Assembly: GCA_024695285.1 (NCBI GenBank)
Contig: JAILIM010000030.1
Span: 1-14,906 of the forward strand
DNA: 14,906 bases
Direction: 5' to 3'
Source of the DNA: Bacteroidales bacterium
GTDB taxonomy: Bacteria > Bacteroidota > Bacteroidia > Bacteroidales > UBA932
In this document: one piece after another, positions 1 through 6,806 of the stretch
Layout of the letters: every line of letters begins with the position of its first letter
How positions within the stretch are numbered: the first letter of the stretch is position 1
Program-made: the position numbers and the translations under genes
Notes under the pieces: generated by a model
Database searches by the model: none
Told to the model about the DNA's origin: nothing
The model's input: the letters and a program-made list of their open reading frames with translations, nothing else

Positions 1-1440
1 GCCCTGCACGAATTCGTTGAGTTTGGTGAAGCGGTCGAAGATGGCTTCGGCATGCTCGGCCGGCACTCCGGGGCCGGTGTCGGTCACGGAGAACGTGACT
101 TCCCCGGGGTTCTCGTCCAGCGAGCAGGCTAGTTTGATGGAGCCCTTGCTGGTGTGCTTGCAGGCGTTGGTGAGCAGGTTGATGAGTATCTGCTGCACGC
201 GCCGGGGGTCGGTGTGGAAGGTGAAGGGACCGCCGGGCAGGGGATCGTAACTCATTGAAACTCCGGGCTGCAGGCGGTGCTCGGCGCTGCTGATGGCAGC
301 GTAGCACATATAGTTGCACTCACCCTCTTCGTAGGAAATCTTGTAGTTGCCGGAATCCATCGCGGAGGCGTTGAGGATGTCGTCGAGGAGCATCGTGAGC
401 ATCTTGCTGTTGTTGACCACGTGGCCGGCGAATTCTTCCTTCTCTTCCGCCGGGAAGGTGCCGTCGGGCAGGCCGAGCAGCTGGCTGAAGCCCACGATGG
501 CGTTCAGCGGGGTGCGGACCTCGTGGCTCATGTTCTGCACGAAGCGGGTCTTGGCGGCGTCGGCCTGGCGCACCTTTTCGTTGGCCGCCTGAAGCTCGGC
601 GATCCTGGCCGCGTCCTTGCGCTTGTTTTTCTGGAGGTTGTGGATGTGGATGCCGCCAAATACGGCGGACGCCACGAGGATGATGAGAAGCAGCACGAAG
701 ATGATCGAGGTGACGGTGTCCAGCTCCTCTTCCTTGTGGGCGAGGTCGGCGCTAAGGGCCGCCTTTCCCATGGAGACGTCCAGCTCCGAGAGGCGGGACT
801 GGTTGGCGCGGGAGATGGTTCTCTCCAGATTGCGCACCAGATGCTTTTCCACTTCGAAGGCGAAATCTTTATATCCGTTGTTTTCGCAGACGTTGGCTAT
901 CAATTTGATCTGGCGCACGTTGCTCGCCTTGAATACCTCTTCCACGCTTTTGTCTAAGGTGCCTTCGTGGATGTCGTCCAGCAACTTGAAAAACTGCGTG
1001 CTGTTTTTGATGATTTGGGAGAAAGACTCGTCGCAAAGGCACTCGTCGCGCAGGCGGGCGTATTCATCCCAGTTGCCGTCCAGGGCTGCGATGCGGGCGT
1101 AGTAGTAGTACTGCTTGTAGCCGTATTTCTCTGCGATCGCCTTCAGTTTCTGGTAGGCCATGTCCACCGCCGCGTCGTTTTCCGGAGAGCCGGGCTGTCT
1201 GGTCTGGTTCTTTAGTTCGGCCACGTAGTAGAGGGTCTCCGCCTTGGTGTCTTTCAGGCGCATGGCGGCCTCGAAAAGGGCCGCGCTGGCCTCTTCGAAG
1301 CCGGGCTTGCCCAAGAGACTCTCCGCCTTGACTAACTAGTGGTAGCATTCGTCCGCTATTTCATATGGGTTGTTCTGGGCCCGCGAAGGCAACAGGACAA
1401 GCAGCAGAAGAATGAGGGTGGTGGCAAGTCTCGGTCTCAT
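1..1440 (-). pseudogene. Sensor histidine kinase with periplasmic TPR-like domain, interrupted by in-frame TAG, 3' end off window
   Basis: Membrane sensor kinase of a two-component system. Reading from ATG at 1440, one frame stays open to position 1 except for a TAG at 1336-1338 (codon 35). Seen: signal peptide (residues 1-21, ending SRAQ), an alpha-helical TPR-like periplasmic region (about 35-240), a transmembrane helix (about 244-265), a short coiled linker, HisKA H-box with the motif MSHEVRTPLN (phosphoacceptor H306), N-box around N421-N425, and G1 box DTGPGVP at 454-460. The G2 box and anything after it (for example a receiver domain) lie outside the window. TAG is used as an ordinary stop by three other genes here, so suppression is unlikely. 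Either the gene is dead, or translation restarts internally, for example at Met60 (1263), giving a protein without signal peptide. A sequencing error is also possible. No other stop or frameshift is seen, so the lesion is recent or the kinase core is still selected. Confidence 0.85.
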
Positions 1441-1446
1441 ATCTTC

Positions 1447-1454
1447 CAAATATA
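1447..1454 (-). promoter_or_regulatory. Bacteroidales -7 promoter box of the histidine kinase gene
   Basis: The minus strand reads TATATTTG, an exact match to the TAnnTTTG consensus. Only 6 nt separate it from the ATG at 1440, so the transcript should be leaderless or nearly so. I see no convincing TTTG -33 box at 19-21 nt. The same 11-mer CGTTATATTTG occurs at the nth promoter. Confidence 0.6.
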
Positions 1455-1475
1455 ACGAAAAACGGCAAAACTTGG

Positions 1476-1489
1476 TGCGGAGAGCCGCA
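1476..1489 (-). terminator. Weak hairpin after miaA
   Basis: TGCGG-agag-CCGCA is a perfect 5-bp stem with a 4-nt loop, starting just downstream of the miaA stop (1495). On the minus strand the T-run precedes the hairpin, and only a short TTTT follows several bases later, so termination would be weak. Confidence 0.3.
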
Positions 1490-1494
1490 AAAAA

Positions 1495-2280
1495 CTACAC
1501 TTCCGTCCAGTGGATACGGATTCCGGAGCGCTCCATACCGCGGAACCACGTCATCTGGCGCTTGGCGAACTGGTGGATGGCAATGGCGAGGCGCTCCCGC
1601 ATAGTCGCGTAGTCGAGCTCCCCGATAAGATACTGGGTCACAAACTTGTACTCAAGTCCGTAGCTGATAAGCACCTGCGGGTCTATGCCCTCGTCCAGAA
1701 GGCCTTTGATTTCCTGTATCATGCCCTCCTGCATTCTGGCGTCGAGCCGGGCGTCGATGCGGGCGTTGCGCACCTCCCGGGAGACGAGGGTGCCGATGAA
1801 AAAGACCTTGTCGGGCTGGCTGTCAAGCCGGGCGGAGAGGGGCTTTTTCGAGGCGAAGTCGTAGCCGGAGGTCACGGCGCTGATGTAGAGGCCCGTGCCG
1901 CCGCAGAGTATGGGGAAGGCCCCGCGGGAGCGGATGTCTTCCATGGCCGCCGCGAAATCCTCCCTGAAGCGGTACACGTTGTACTGCGTGCCCGGCTCCG
2001 CTATATCTATAAGATGATATGGCACGGGGCCGTACTCGGAGAGGTCCTTGCCGGTGCCGATGTCCATGCGGCGGTAGACCTGGCGGGAGTCGGCGGAGAT
2101 GATCTCGGCGCTGCCGAGGGCGCGGGCGAGCTGCACGGCGTAGCGGGTTTTGCCAGAAGCCGTGGGCCCGAGCACGCAGACCATCTCCACGGCCCCGGAG
2201 GCGATGCTGCCGCGAAGGGCCTCCAGATCGATGGTTTCCGCGTCCGGAAGCGCTGCGATTATGTTCTTAACTTTTGGCAT
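1495..2280 (-). CDS. miaA: tRNA dimethylallyltransferase (MiaA), short type
   Basis: Transfers a dimethylallyl group from DMAPP to N6 of A37 in tRNAs reading UNN codons; cytoplasmic. Seen in 261 residues: P-loop GPTASGKT (38-45), DSRQVYR (64-70) with the catalytic-type Asp, DIGTGKD (73-79), GGTGLY (127-132) and the C-terminal motif RQMTWFR (241-247). Only about 47 residues separate GGTGLY from the RIDARL helix, against about 120 in E. coli MiaA, so most of the insertion domain that grips the anticodon stem is missing. The ATG at 2280 was chosen because it overlaps the nth stop by 14 bp; the longer frame up to 2337 lies within nth. A start at Met33 just before the P-loop is possible. Probably translated from the nth transcript. 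An adenylate isopentenyltransferase is the main alternative, but the strong MiaA-like C-terminus argues against it. Confidence 0.88.
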   Translation of the reverse strand: MPKVKNIIAALPDAETIDLEALRGSIASGAVEMVCVLGPTASGKTRYAVQLARALGSAEIISADSRQVYRRMDIGTGKDLSEYGPVPYHLIDIAEPGTQYNVYRFREDFAAAMEDIRSRGAFPILCGGTGLYISAVTSGYDFASKKPLSARLDSQPDKVFFIGTLVSREVRNARIDARLDARMQEGMIQEIKGLLDEGIDPQVLISYGLEYKFVTQYLIGELDYATMRERLAIAIHQFAKRQMTWFRGMERSGIRIHWTEV

Positions 2281-2908
2281 TCTTCGTGAACCATGCGCAC
2301 CAGGGCCGCAGGCCGCACTCCGCGCATTTCGGGGCACGGGCGGTGCAGATATAGCGTCCGTGGAGTATGAGCCAATGGTGGGCGGTGGCCCTGTGCTCCT
2401 CCGGGATGTGCTTTTCGAGGTCTTTCTCCACGTCGTAGGGCGTCTTCCCGCTCGAGAGGCCTATCCTGTGGCTGACGCGGAACACGTGGGTGTCGACGGC
2501 AATCACGGGCTCGTCGTACACTATGGAAGCCACCACGTTGGCGGTTTTCCGGCCCACACCGGGAAGGGTCATGAGTTCGTCCACCCCGGACGGGACCTGC
2601 CCCCCGAAATCGTCCAGCAGCTTCTGCGCCAAGCCTTTAAGGTGCCTGGCCTTGCTGTTGGGATACGACACGCTGCCGATCAGCTCCAGCAGCTCCTCCA
2701 CGGATGCCGCGGCCATCTTCTCCGGAGTCGGGAAGCGGCGGAAGAGGCCCGGAGTCACCATGTTGACTCGCTTGTCGGTGCACTGCGCCGAAAGTACCAC
2801 GGCCACGATGAGCTGGAAGGGATCCATGAACACCAGTTCGCTCTGCGCCACCGGCACGTTCTCCCGGAACCATCCTACCACGGAGGCGAATCTTTCTTTT
2901 CTCGTCAT
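2267..2908 (-). CDS. nth: Endonuclease III (DNA glycosylase/AP lyase)
   Basis: Base-excision repair glycosylase that removes oxidised pyrimidines and nicks the abasic site by beta-elimination. The 213-residue product shows the whole family layout: helix-hairpin-helix LPGVGRKT (115-122) with catalytic Lys121, catalytic Asp139 in the VDTHVFRVSHRIG segment, and a C-terminal 4Fe-4S loop C-x6-C-x2-C-x5-C (C188, C195, C198, C204). The length is normal. The frame is open to a TTG at 2932, but that TTG is inside a perfect -7 box (2930-2937), so ATG 2908 is the likely start, about 15 nt downstream of the predicted transcription start. It is the first gene of an nth-miaA unit (14-bp overlap) and is divergent from the permease gene. 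Confidence 0.95.
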   Translation of the reverse strand: MTRKERFASVVGWFRENVPVAQSELVFMDPFQLIVAVVLSAQCTDKRVNMVTPGLFRRFPTPEKMAAASVEELLELIGSVSYPNSKARHLKGLAQKLLDDFGGQVPSGVDELMTLPGVGRKTANVVASIVYDEPVIAVDTHVFRVSHRIGLSSGKTPYDVEKDLEKHIPEEHRATAHHWLILHGRYICTARAPKCAECGLRPWCAWFTKNAKS

Positions 2909-2924
2909 ACTGAAGGGCAATTCT

Positions 2925-2955
2925 TTTGTCAAATATAACGAATTTTTTAAATTTG
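2925..2955 (+). promoter_or_regulatory. Promoter of the uracil/xanthine permease gene (-33 TTTG, -7 TAAATTTG)
   Basis: TTTG at 2925-2928 and TAAATTTG at 2948-2955 are separated by exactly 19 nt, the best match to the Bacteroidales vegetative promoter in this window. The -7 box ends 8 nt before the ATG at 2964, so the 5' leader should be only a few nucleotides. Confidence 0.7.
2930..2937 (-). promoter_or_regulatory. -7 promoter box for nth-miaA
   Basis: The minus strand reads TATATTTG, matching TAnnTTTG, 21 nt upstream of the nth ATG. No TTTG is seen at 19 nt. The box lies inside the spacer of the opposite-facing permease promoter, so the two polymerases would compete for the same DNA. Confidence 0.6.
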
Positions 2956-2963
2956 TATTCCGT

Positions 2964-4157
2964 ATGAATGCTGTTCAGAAAACCCTTGCCGGAGTGCAAT
3001 TTCTCTTCGTTGCATTCGGCGCGACAGTCCTGGTGCCGTTGCTTGTCGGCCTCGACCCCTCGACAGCCCTCTTCTCTGCCGGTATCGGCACGCTGATCTT
3101 CCATCTCGTGACCAAGGGAAAGGTGCCCATCTACCTGGGCTCCAGTTTCGCCTTCATCACCCCTATCATCACCGCGTCGGCCCAGTGGGGGCTCCCCGGA
3201 GCCTTGACGAGCTTTATCGGCGTGGCGTTCGTGTATTTTGTCGTTGCCGCTATCGTGAAGTGGAAAGGCCTGGGCCTTCTGAACAGGATTTTCCCGCCCG
3301 TGGTGATTGGTCCGGTGATCATCCTGATCGGCCTTTCGCTGGCCGGCACCGCCGTGGACATGGCTAAGACGGACTGGCTGCTGGCGCTGATTGCGCTGGT
3401 CGTGGCCGTGGTCATCATGTTCTTCGGGCGCGGGCTGGTGAAGTTGCTGCCTGTGCTGGGCGGCGTGATCGTGGGCTACCTGGTGGCCATTTGCCTGGGG
3501 AAGGTGGACTTCACGGCCGTCGTGGATGCCCCCTGGCTGTCGCTGCCGTCCAATATCCGTGACCCGCACATGCCGAAGATTGCCTGGGAGCCGCTCGTGT
3601 TCATGATGCCGATCGCGCTGGCGGCGGTGGTGGAGCACGTCGGCGACGTGTACACTGTGGGCAGCGTTGCCGGCAAGGACTTCGCGTCCGACCCGGGCCT
3701 GCACCGCACCATGATGGGCGACGGTCTCGCCTGTCTTGCAGCGGCCCTGCTGGGAGGCCCTCCCGTGACCACCTACAGCGAGGTGACCGGAGCCATGCAG
3801 GTGACTCGCATCACCGACCCCAAGGTGCTGAGGATCACCGCTATAGCGGCCCTGCTGTTCTCGGTGTTCGGCAAGCTCAACGGAGTGCTGCAGAGCATAC
3901 CGCAGGCAGTGCTGGGCGGCATCATGCTGCTGCTTTTCGGCACCATCGCCACCGTGGGCGTGCAGAACCTGATACGCAACAAGGTGAATTTTGACGAGAC
4001 GCGCAACCTCATAATCGCAGGAGTCACCCTGACCGTCGGCATCGGCGGCGCCGTGCTTGAAGCGGGCACCTTCGTGCTCAGCGGAGTTGGCCTGGCTGCA
4101 GTGGTCGGAATCCTCCTGAACCTCATCCTCCCGAGGCCGAAGGCCGCTAAGGAGTAA
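2964..4157 (+). CDS. uraA: Uracil/xanthine permease (NCS2/NAT family)
   Basis: Inner-membrane nucleobase:proton symporter of the NCS2/NAT family. The 397-residue product is almost entirely hydrophobic helices. Family marks seen: GSSFAFITP (59-67), EHVGD with E224 at the place of the substrate-contacting Glu of E. coli UraA, and GGPPVTTYSEVTG (264-276) with E273 at the place of the second such Glu. The SEVTG form is the one I associate with uracil-xanthine permeases; uracil as substrate is inferred from the family and is not certain. ATG 2964 is chosen because a good promoter ends just before it; the frame open upstream to 2490 runs antisense through nth. No pyrimidine-salvage gene lies beside it. 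It ends tail-to-tail with the TPR gene, overlapping it by 11 bp. Confidence 0.9.
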   Translation: MNAVQKTLAGVQFLFVAFGATVLVPLLVGLDPSTALFSAGIGTLIFHLVTKGKVPIYLGSSFAFITPIITASAQWGLPGALTSFIGVAFVYFVVAAIVKWKGLGLLNRIFPPVVIGPVIILIGLSLAGTAVDMAKTDWLLALIALVVAVVIMFFGRGLVKLLPVLGGVIVGYLVAICLGKVDFTAVVDAPWLSLPSNIRDPHMPKIAWEPLVFMMPIALAAVVEHVGDVYTVGSVAGKDFASDPGLHRTMMGDGLACLAAALLGGPPVTTYSEVTGAMQVTRITDPKVLRITAIAALLFSVFGKLNGVLQSIPQAVLGGIMLLLFGTIATVGVQNLIRNKVNFDETRNLIIAGVTLTVGIGGAVLEAGTFVLSGVGLAAVVGILLNLILPRPKAAKE

Positions 4158-4938
4158 GCGTTTCTGCCAAGAATTGACGGACGCGGTCGCCGAATTCGAG
4201 CACCGCGTCCTTGTTGTTTATGTCCACGAGGGCGAGGTTGCGCTCCTGGCCGCCCATGACGGTGTAGTTGAGGGCGATGCTGCCGCCGACGATGCCGGTG
4301 ATCCAGTAGCCGCCAAGAAGGTTGGCCACGGTGAAGGCCACTGCTGCGGCATTGAGGCCGGCGGAGAGCAGGCCCTCGCCGGGGCGGCCGTTGTAGATGT
4401 GGCCGGCAGGGGGCAGGAACGACAGTGCTATGGCGGTGCCGGTGTTGCGGGGGACTGGATGCCCGGCATACAGATCCAGCAACGCCTGCAGGTGGGGGCT
4501 TTCGCCGTTCCATGAGATGAAGCGGGCGGCGTAGATTTCCGATTCATCGAACTTGCCCGCGTAGGCGAGCGAGAGGGCGTGCAGCAGCAGGATGTCCTCC
4601 GAGACGGGCTCGACTTCTTCCACCAGGGCGGCAGCCTGGGCGAACTCCCCGCCGAGGAAGTGGCAGAGTTCCTGCTGGTAAAGCACCTCCTGGCGCTCTT
4701 CGGGCAGCAGAGCGAACATACGCACACGGGCGAGCGTGGAGGAGGCGTCGGCGTAGAGCCCGAGCTGCTTGTAGCATTCTGCCTTGCCGCGCAGGGCGGT
4801 GTTGACGTCCTCCAGAGAGGCGCCCTCCCAGATGGTCCGTTCGTAGCTGACGGCCATCCCCTCCCAGTCCTGCGCCCTACTTGAAAACAGAGCGCAGAGG
4901 CATATGGATATTATACAGAATAGCCGTTTGCTGTACAT
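4147..4938 (-). CDS. Secreted/membrane TPR-like protein with C-terminal glycine-motif membrane domain (paralogue 2)
   Basis: Function unknown. The 263-residue product has a signal peptide (1-22, ending SSRA-QD), an alpha-helical TPR-like region (about 27-160) and a hydrophobic C-terminal part (about 168-235) opening with PPAGHIYNGRPGEG (176-189). The upstream neighbour has the same architecture and the aligned motif PGLGKVYAGRIGEG, so the two are divergent paralogues. ATG 4938 gives a clean signal peptide, but it places the first 62 bp inside the upstream gene, which implies translational coupling; Met28 (4857) would remove the overlap and the signal. Last gene of the five-gene operon; it overlaps the convergent permease gene by 11 bp, leaving no room for a terminator. 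The motif resembles those of TM2 and DUF5683-type proteins, an inference by eye. Confidence 0.8.
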   Translation of the reverse strand: MYSKRLFCIISICLCALFSSRAQDWEGMAVSYERTIWEGASLEDVNTALRGKAECYKQLGLYADASSTLARVRMFALLPEERQEVLYQQELCHFLGGEFAQAAALVEEVEPVSEDILLLHALSLAYAGKFDESEIYAARFISWNGESPHLQALLDLYAGHPVPRNTGTAIALSFLPPAGHIYNGRPGEGLLSAGLNAAAVAFTVANLLGGYWITGIVGGSIALNYTVMGGQERNLALVDINNKDAVLEFGDRVRQFLAETLTP

Positions 4939-5722
4939 CGTTCACACTGTTGTTATATATGCTCACGGAGACGTAGCTGCCGTAGATGTTGCCTATGTAG
5001 AGTGCCGCGCAGAGCAACCCGGGCACTATGGTCTTCCAGTCACCGGGGCCGTCCTTGATCCAGTGCTCGGCGGTGATGGCGCCCATCGCGCCGGTCAGCA
5101 GGAAGCTCTCGATGCCTTCACCGATGCGCCCCGCGTACACTTTCCCGAGTCCCGGCACCACGGCCGAGGCCAGGGCCGCCAGAAGCGGGCTCTTCTGCGG
5201 GCGCACGTAGCGGAAATCGTAGATTTCGTCCAACTTGCGCTCCGCTTCAACAAGGGCGAAGTCGGAGTAACCGAAGCCCGCGGAGGCGCGCTTGAAGGCG
5301 TCCGGGTCGCCGCGGAGCAGCGCAAGCCCGGCCAGCTGCACGCTCTGCATTTCCTTGTACGGTCCCTGGTAGGATTCCAGCAGCGCGGCGGGGGTGGTGT
5401 AGTCGCCAAGGTGAGCCGAGACGGCGTTGCCGTAAAAGAAAGATTTTTCGGCGAAAGGGGAGTCCTTGGGCACGGCGCGCAGCAGTTCCAGCGCCGGCTC
5501 GAGCTCCTTGAGCTGGTAGGCTGCCCAACCGCGCAGGAACGTGAGGGTGTCGGACGGAAAGTACACGTCCCGGCGGAGCAGCGCCGCGGCGTCACGCTTC
5601 AGGTCCGTGTCGATGAGGTATTCCGTGAAATCGTAATCGGCTGATATCCAGGTGGATTGCGCCGCCGCCCGGGGGCACGCCAGAAGCAGGAGCAGCGCCG
5701 CTGTGAGGGCTATGCGTTTCAT
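4877..5722 (-). CDS. Secreted/membrane TPR-like protein with C-terminal glycine-motif membrane domain (paralogue 1)
   Basis: Function unknown. The 281-residue product has a signal peptide (1-22, MKRIALTAALLLLL, ending AAAQ), a helical TPR-like segment (about 30-170: repeated hydrophobic pairs such as GWAAYQLKELEPALELL) and a C-terminal domain with two or three hydrophobic stretches (about 179-256) starting at P190 with PGLGKVYAGRIGEG. The PGxGxxYxG form also occurs in DUF5683-type and TM2 proteins. Its start overlaps the stop of the preceding YidD-like gene by ATGA, and its own 3' end overlaps the next gene by 62 bp. Probably an inner-membrane protein with a periplasmic TPR domain working with the other envelope proteins of this operon. 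Confidence 0.82.
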   Translation of the reverse strand: MKRIALTAALLLLLACPRAAAQSTWISADYDFTEYLIDTDLKRDAAALLRRDVYFPSDTLTFLRGWAAYQLKELEPALELLRAVPKDSPFAEKSFFYGNAVSAHLGDYTTPAALLESYQGPYKEMQSVQLAGLALLRGDPDAFKRASAGFGYSDFALVEAERKLDEIYDFRYVRPQKSPLLAALASAVVPGLGKVYAGRIGEGIESFLLTGAMGAITAEHWIKDGPGDWKTIVPGLLCAALYIGNIYGSYVSVSIYNNSVNDVQQTAILYNIHMPLRSVFK

Positions 5723-6105
5723 TTGCCGGCCCTCCCTGGTGCGTACGCCTCCGGCCCTTCCGTGATCACCGGATAATCAGGGTCTATCCACACATCGTAG
5801 GTGCCGAGCTTGCTGTCGCGAAGAATTCTGTCTGCGGTGGCGAAGACGGCGGGGATGAAGCCGATTTCCTTGACGGCCTGCCGGAAGAACATGAAGTTCA
5901 CGGGCCTGTAGTAGTCCCGTCCGGTCAGCTGCCTGCTGATGTGCCAGGAGGCACGTTCGAAACAGTTGGCGCCTTCCGGGGCCTGTTCTTTGGTCTTTTG
6001 TTCACTGAAATCCCTTTTCAGGACCAGGTCCCTGTCGGACACGCTCTGCGCTGCCGCCGGGGCTGCCAGCAGCAGGAGGAAAAGGACTATGGACCAGGGC
6101 TTCAT
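5719..6105 (-). CDS. Small secreted protein, YidD-like (divergent)
   Basis: A 128-residue product with a strong signal peptide (1-20, ending AAAQ). The central segment FFRQAVKEIGFIPAVFATAD (73-92), followed by RILRDS, follows the spacing of the YidD (membrane protein insertion efficiency factor) core, YxxxAIxxxGxxxGxxxxxxRLxRC. The usual cysteines (CSxY and RC) are replaced here by F and D, and a cleavable signal peptide is not usual for YidD. If the relationship is real this would be a periplasmic derivative; otherwise it is a hypothetical exported protein. It is linked by ATGA overlaps both to the LolA-like gene before it and to the TPR gene after it, so it is almost certainly co-translated with them. 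Confidence 0.72.
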   Translation of the reverse strand: MKPWSIVLFLLLLAAPAAAQSVSDRDLVLKRDFSEQKTKEQAPEGANCFERASWHISRQLTGRDYYRPVNFMFFRQAVKEIGFIPAVFATADRILRDSKLGTYDVWIDPDYPVITEGPEAYAPGRAGK

Positions 6106-6806
6106 TTAGGGGCCGCCTCCGTCTTCATGGGTTTGGCGTCGGCGGGAACGGTGAAGTCGAATTCGGGGGCGTCGGTGTCGGTCCTGACGCTGGAATATAT
6201 GGTGCGGACGACCGTGGAATCACGGTGGGAGCCGTAGGAGATGTCGGTGGTGCGTAGAGGGAGCATCATGCGGCCGAACTGCCGGTAGTCGGACAAGTAT
6301 TTGCGGCTGAGCGTCTTTCCCTCGGGGGAAGTGTATTCACAGTAGATGGGCAGGTAATTTTCGTAGACTATGCAGACCGTTGCGTATGTGGGGTCAGCGT
6401 GGGTGAAGGTTTTCTTGGTGTAGCCGTCTTCACGGCCGGTCTGGGTGACCCTGTAGCCGTAGTAGCCGAGCCCAAGGTCGTCCACGTGGCCGCTCATGAA
6501 GAGGCTCAGGAGTTCGGTGGTGGAACTCAGGGACTTGTCGACCTGGCTCATCACCTCGTTGGTGGACGGATTGTAGAGCTGTAACTCGCCTTTGGCGTTG
6601 GCGACCGTATAATATTTGGCGGGGGTCCTGAATAATGTCACCAAGCGTCCATTGCTGGTGCAATAGACGCTCTTGGTGACAGTTCTGAGTTTGCCGTCCG
6701 CTACCGTCTTGACTTCTACGTCAGCGCTGACTTTCCTTTGGGCGCTAGCCGGCAGAAAAGCCGCTGCGAGCAGCGAAAGGCAAATGATTTTACGGATTAA
6801 ATCCAA
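6102..6806 (-). CDS. Exported LolA-like protein
   Basis: A 234-residue product with a signal peptide (1-22, ending ASAQ). The mature part is beta-rich and contains the phrase order expected of LolA/LolB-type folds: a strand pair with VSADVEVKTVADGKL, then GRLVTLFRTPAKYYTV (54-69), GELQLYNPSTNEV and ENYLPIYCEYTSPEGKTLSR. This suggests a periplasmic carrier or binding protein for a lipid or lipoprotein; the assignment is by pattern only and the family is very divergent in sequence. It is not the classic LolA with a recognisable LolCDE partner nearby. The start overlaps the stop of the TM2 gene by 10 bp and its stop shares ATGA with the next gene. Confidence 0.75.
   Translation of the reverse strand: MDLIRKIICLSLLAAAFLPASAQRKVSADVEVKTVADGKLRTVTKSVYCTSNGRLVTLFRTPAKYYTVANAKGELQLYNPSTNEVMSQVDKSLSSTTELLSLFMSGHVDDLGLGYYGYRVTQTGREDGYTKKTFTHADPTYATVCIVYENYLPIYCEYTSPEGKTLSRKYLSDYRQFGRMMLPLRTTDISYGSHRDSTVVRTIYSSVRTDTDAPEFDFTVPADAKPMKTEAAPK

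Noticed and set aside
277..957. Plus-strand open frame of 226 codons within the kinase region
   Set aside because: It is the mirror of the histidine kinase; the H, N and G1 boxes on the minus strand settle the coding strand.
2281..2337. N-terminal extension of MiaA by 19 residues
   Set aside because: It lies wholly within nth, has low-complexity content, and ATG 2280 gives the usual short overlap.
2909..2932. Upstream TTG start giving nth eight extra residues
   Set aside because: The TTG is part of a perfect TAnnTTTG box, so it is probably upstream of the transcription start.
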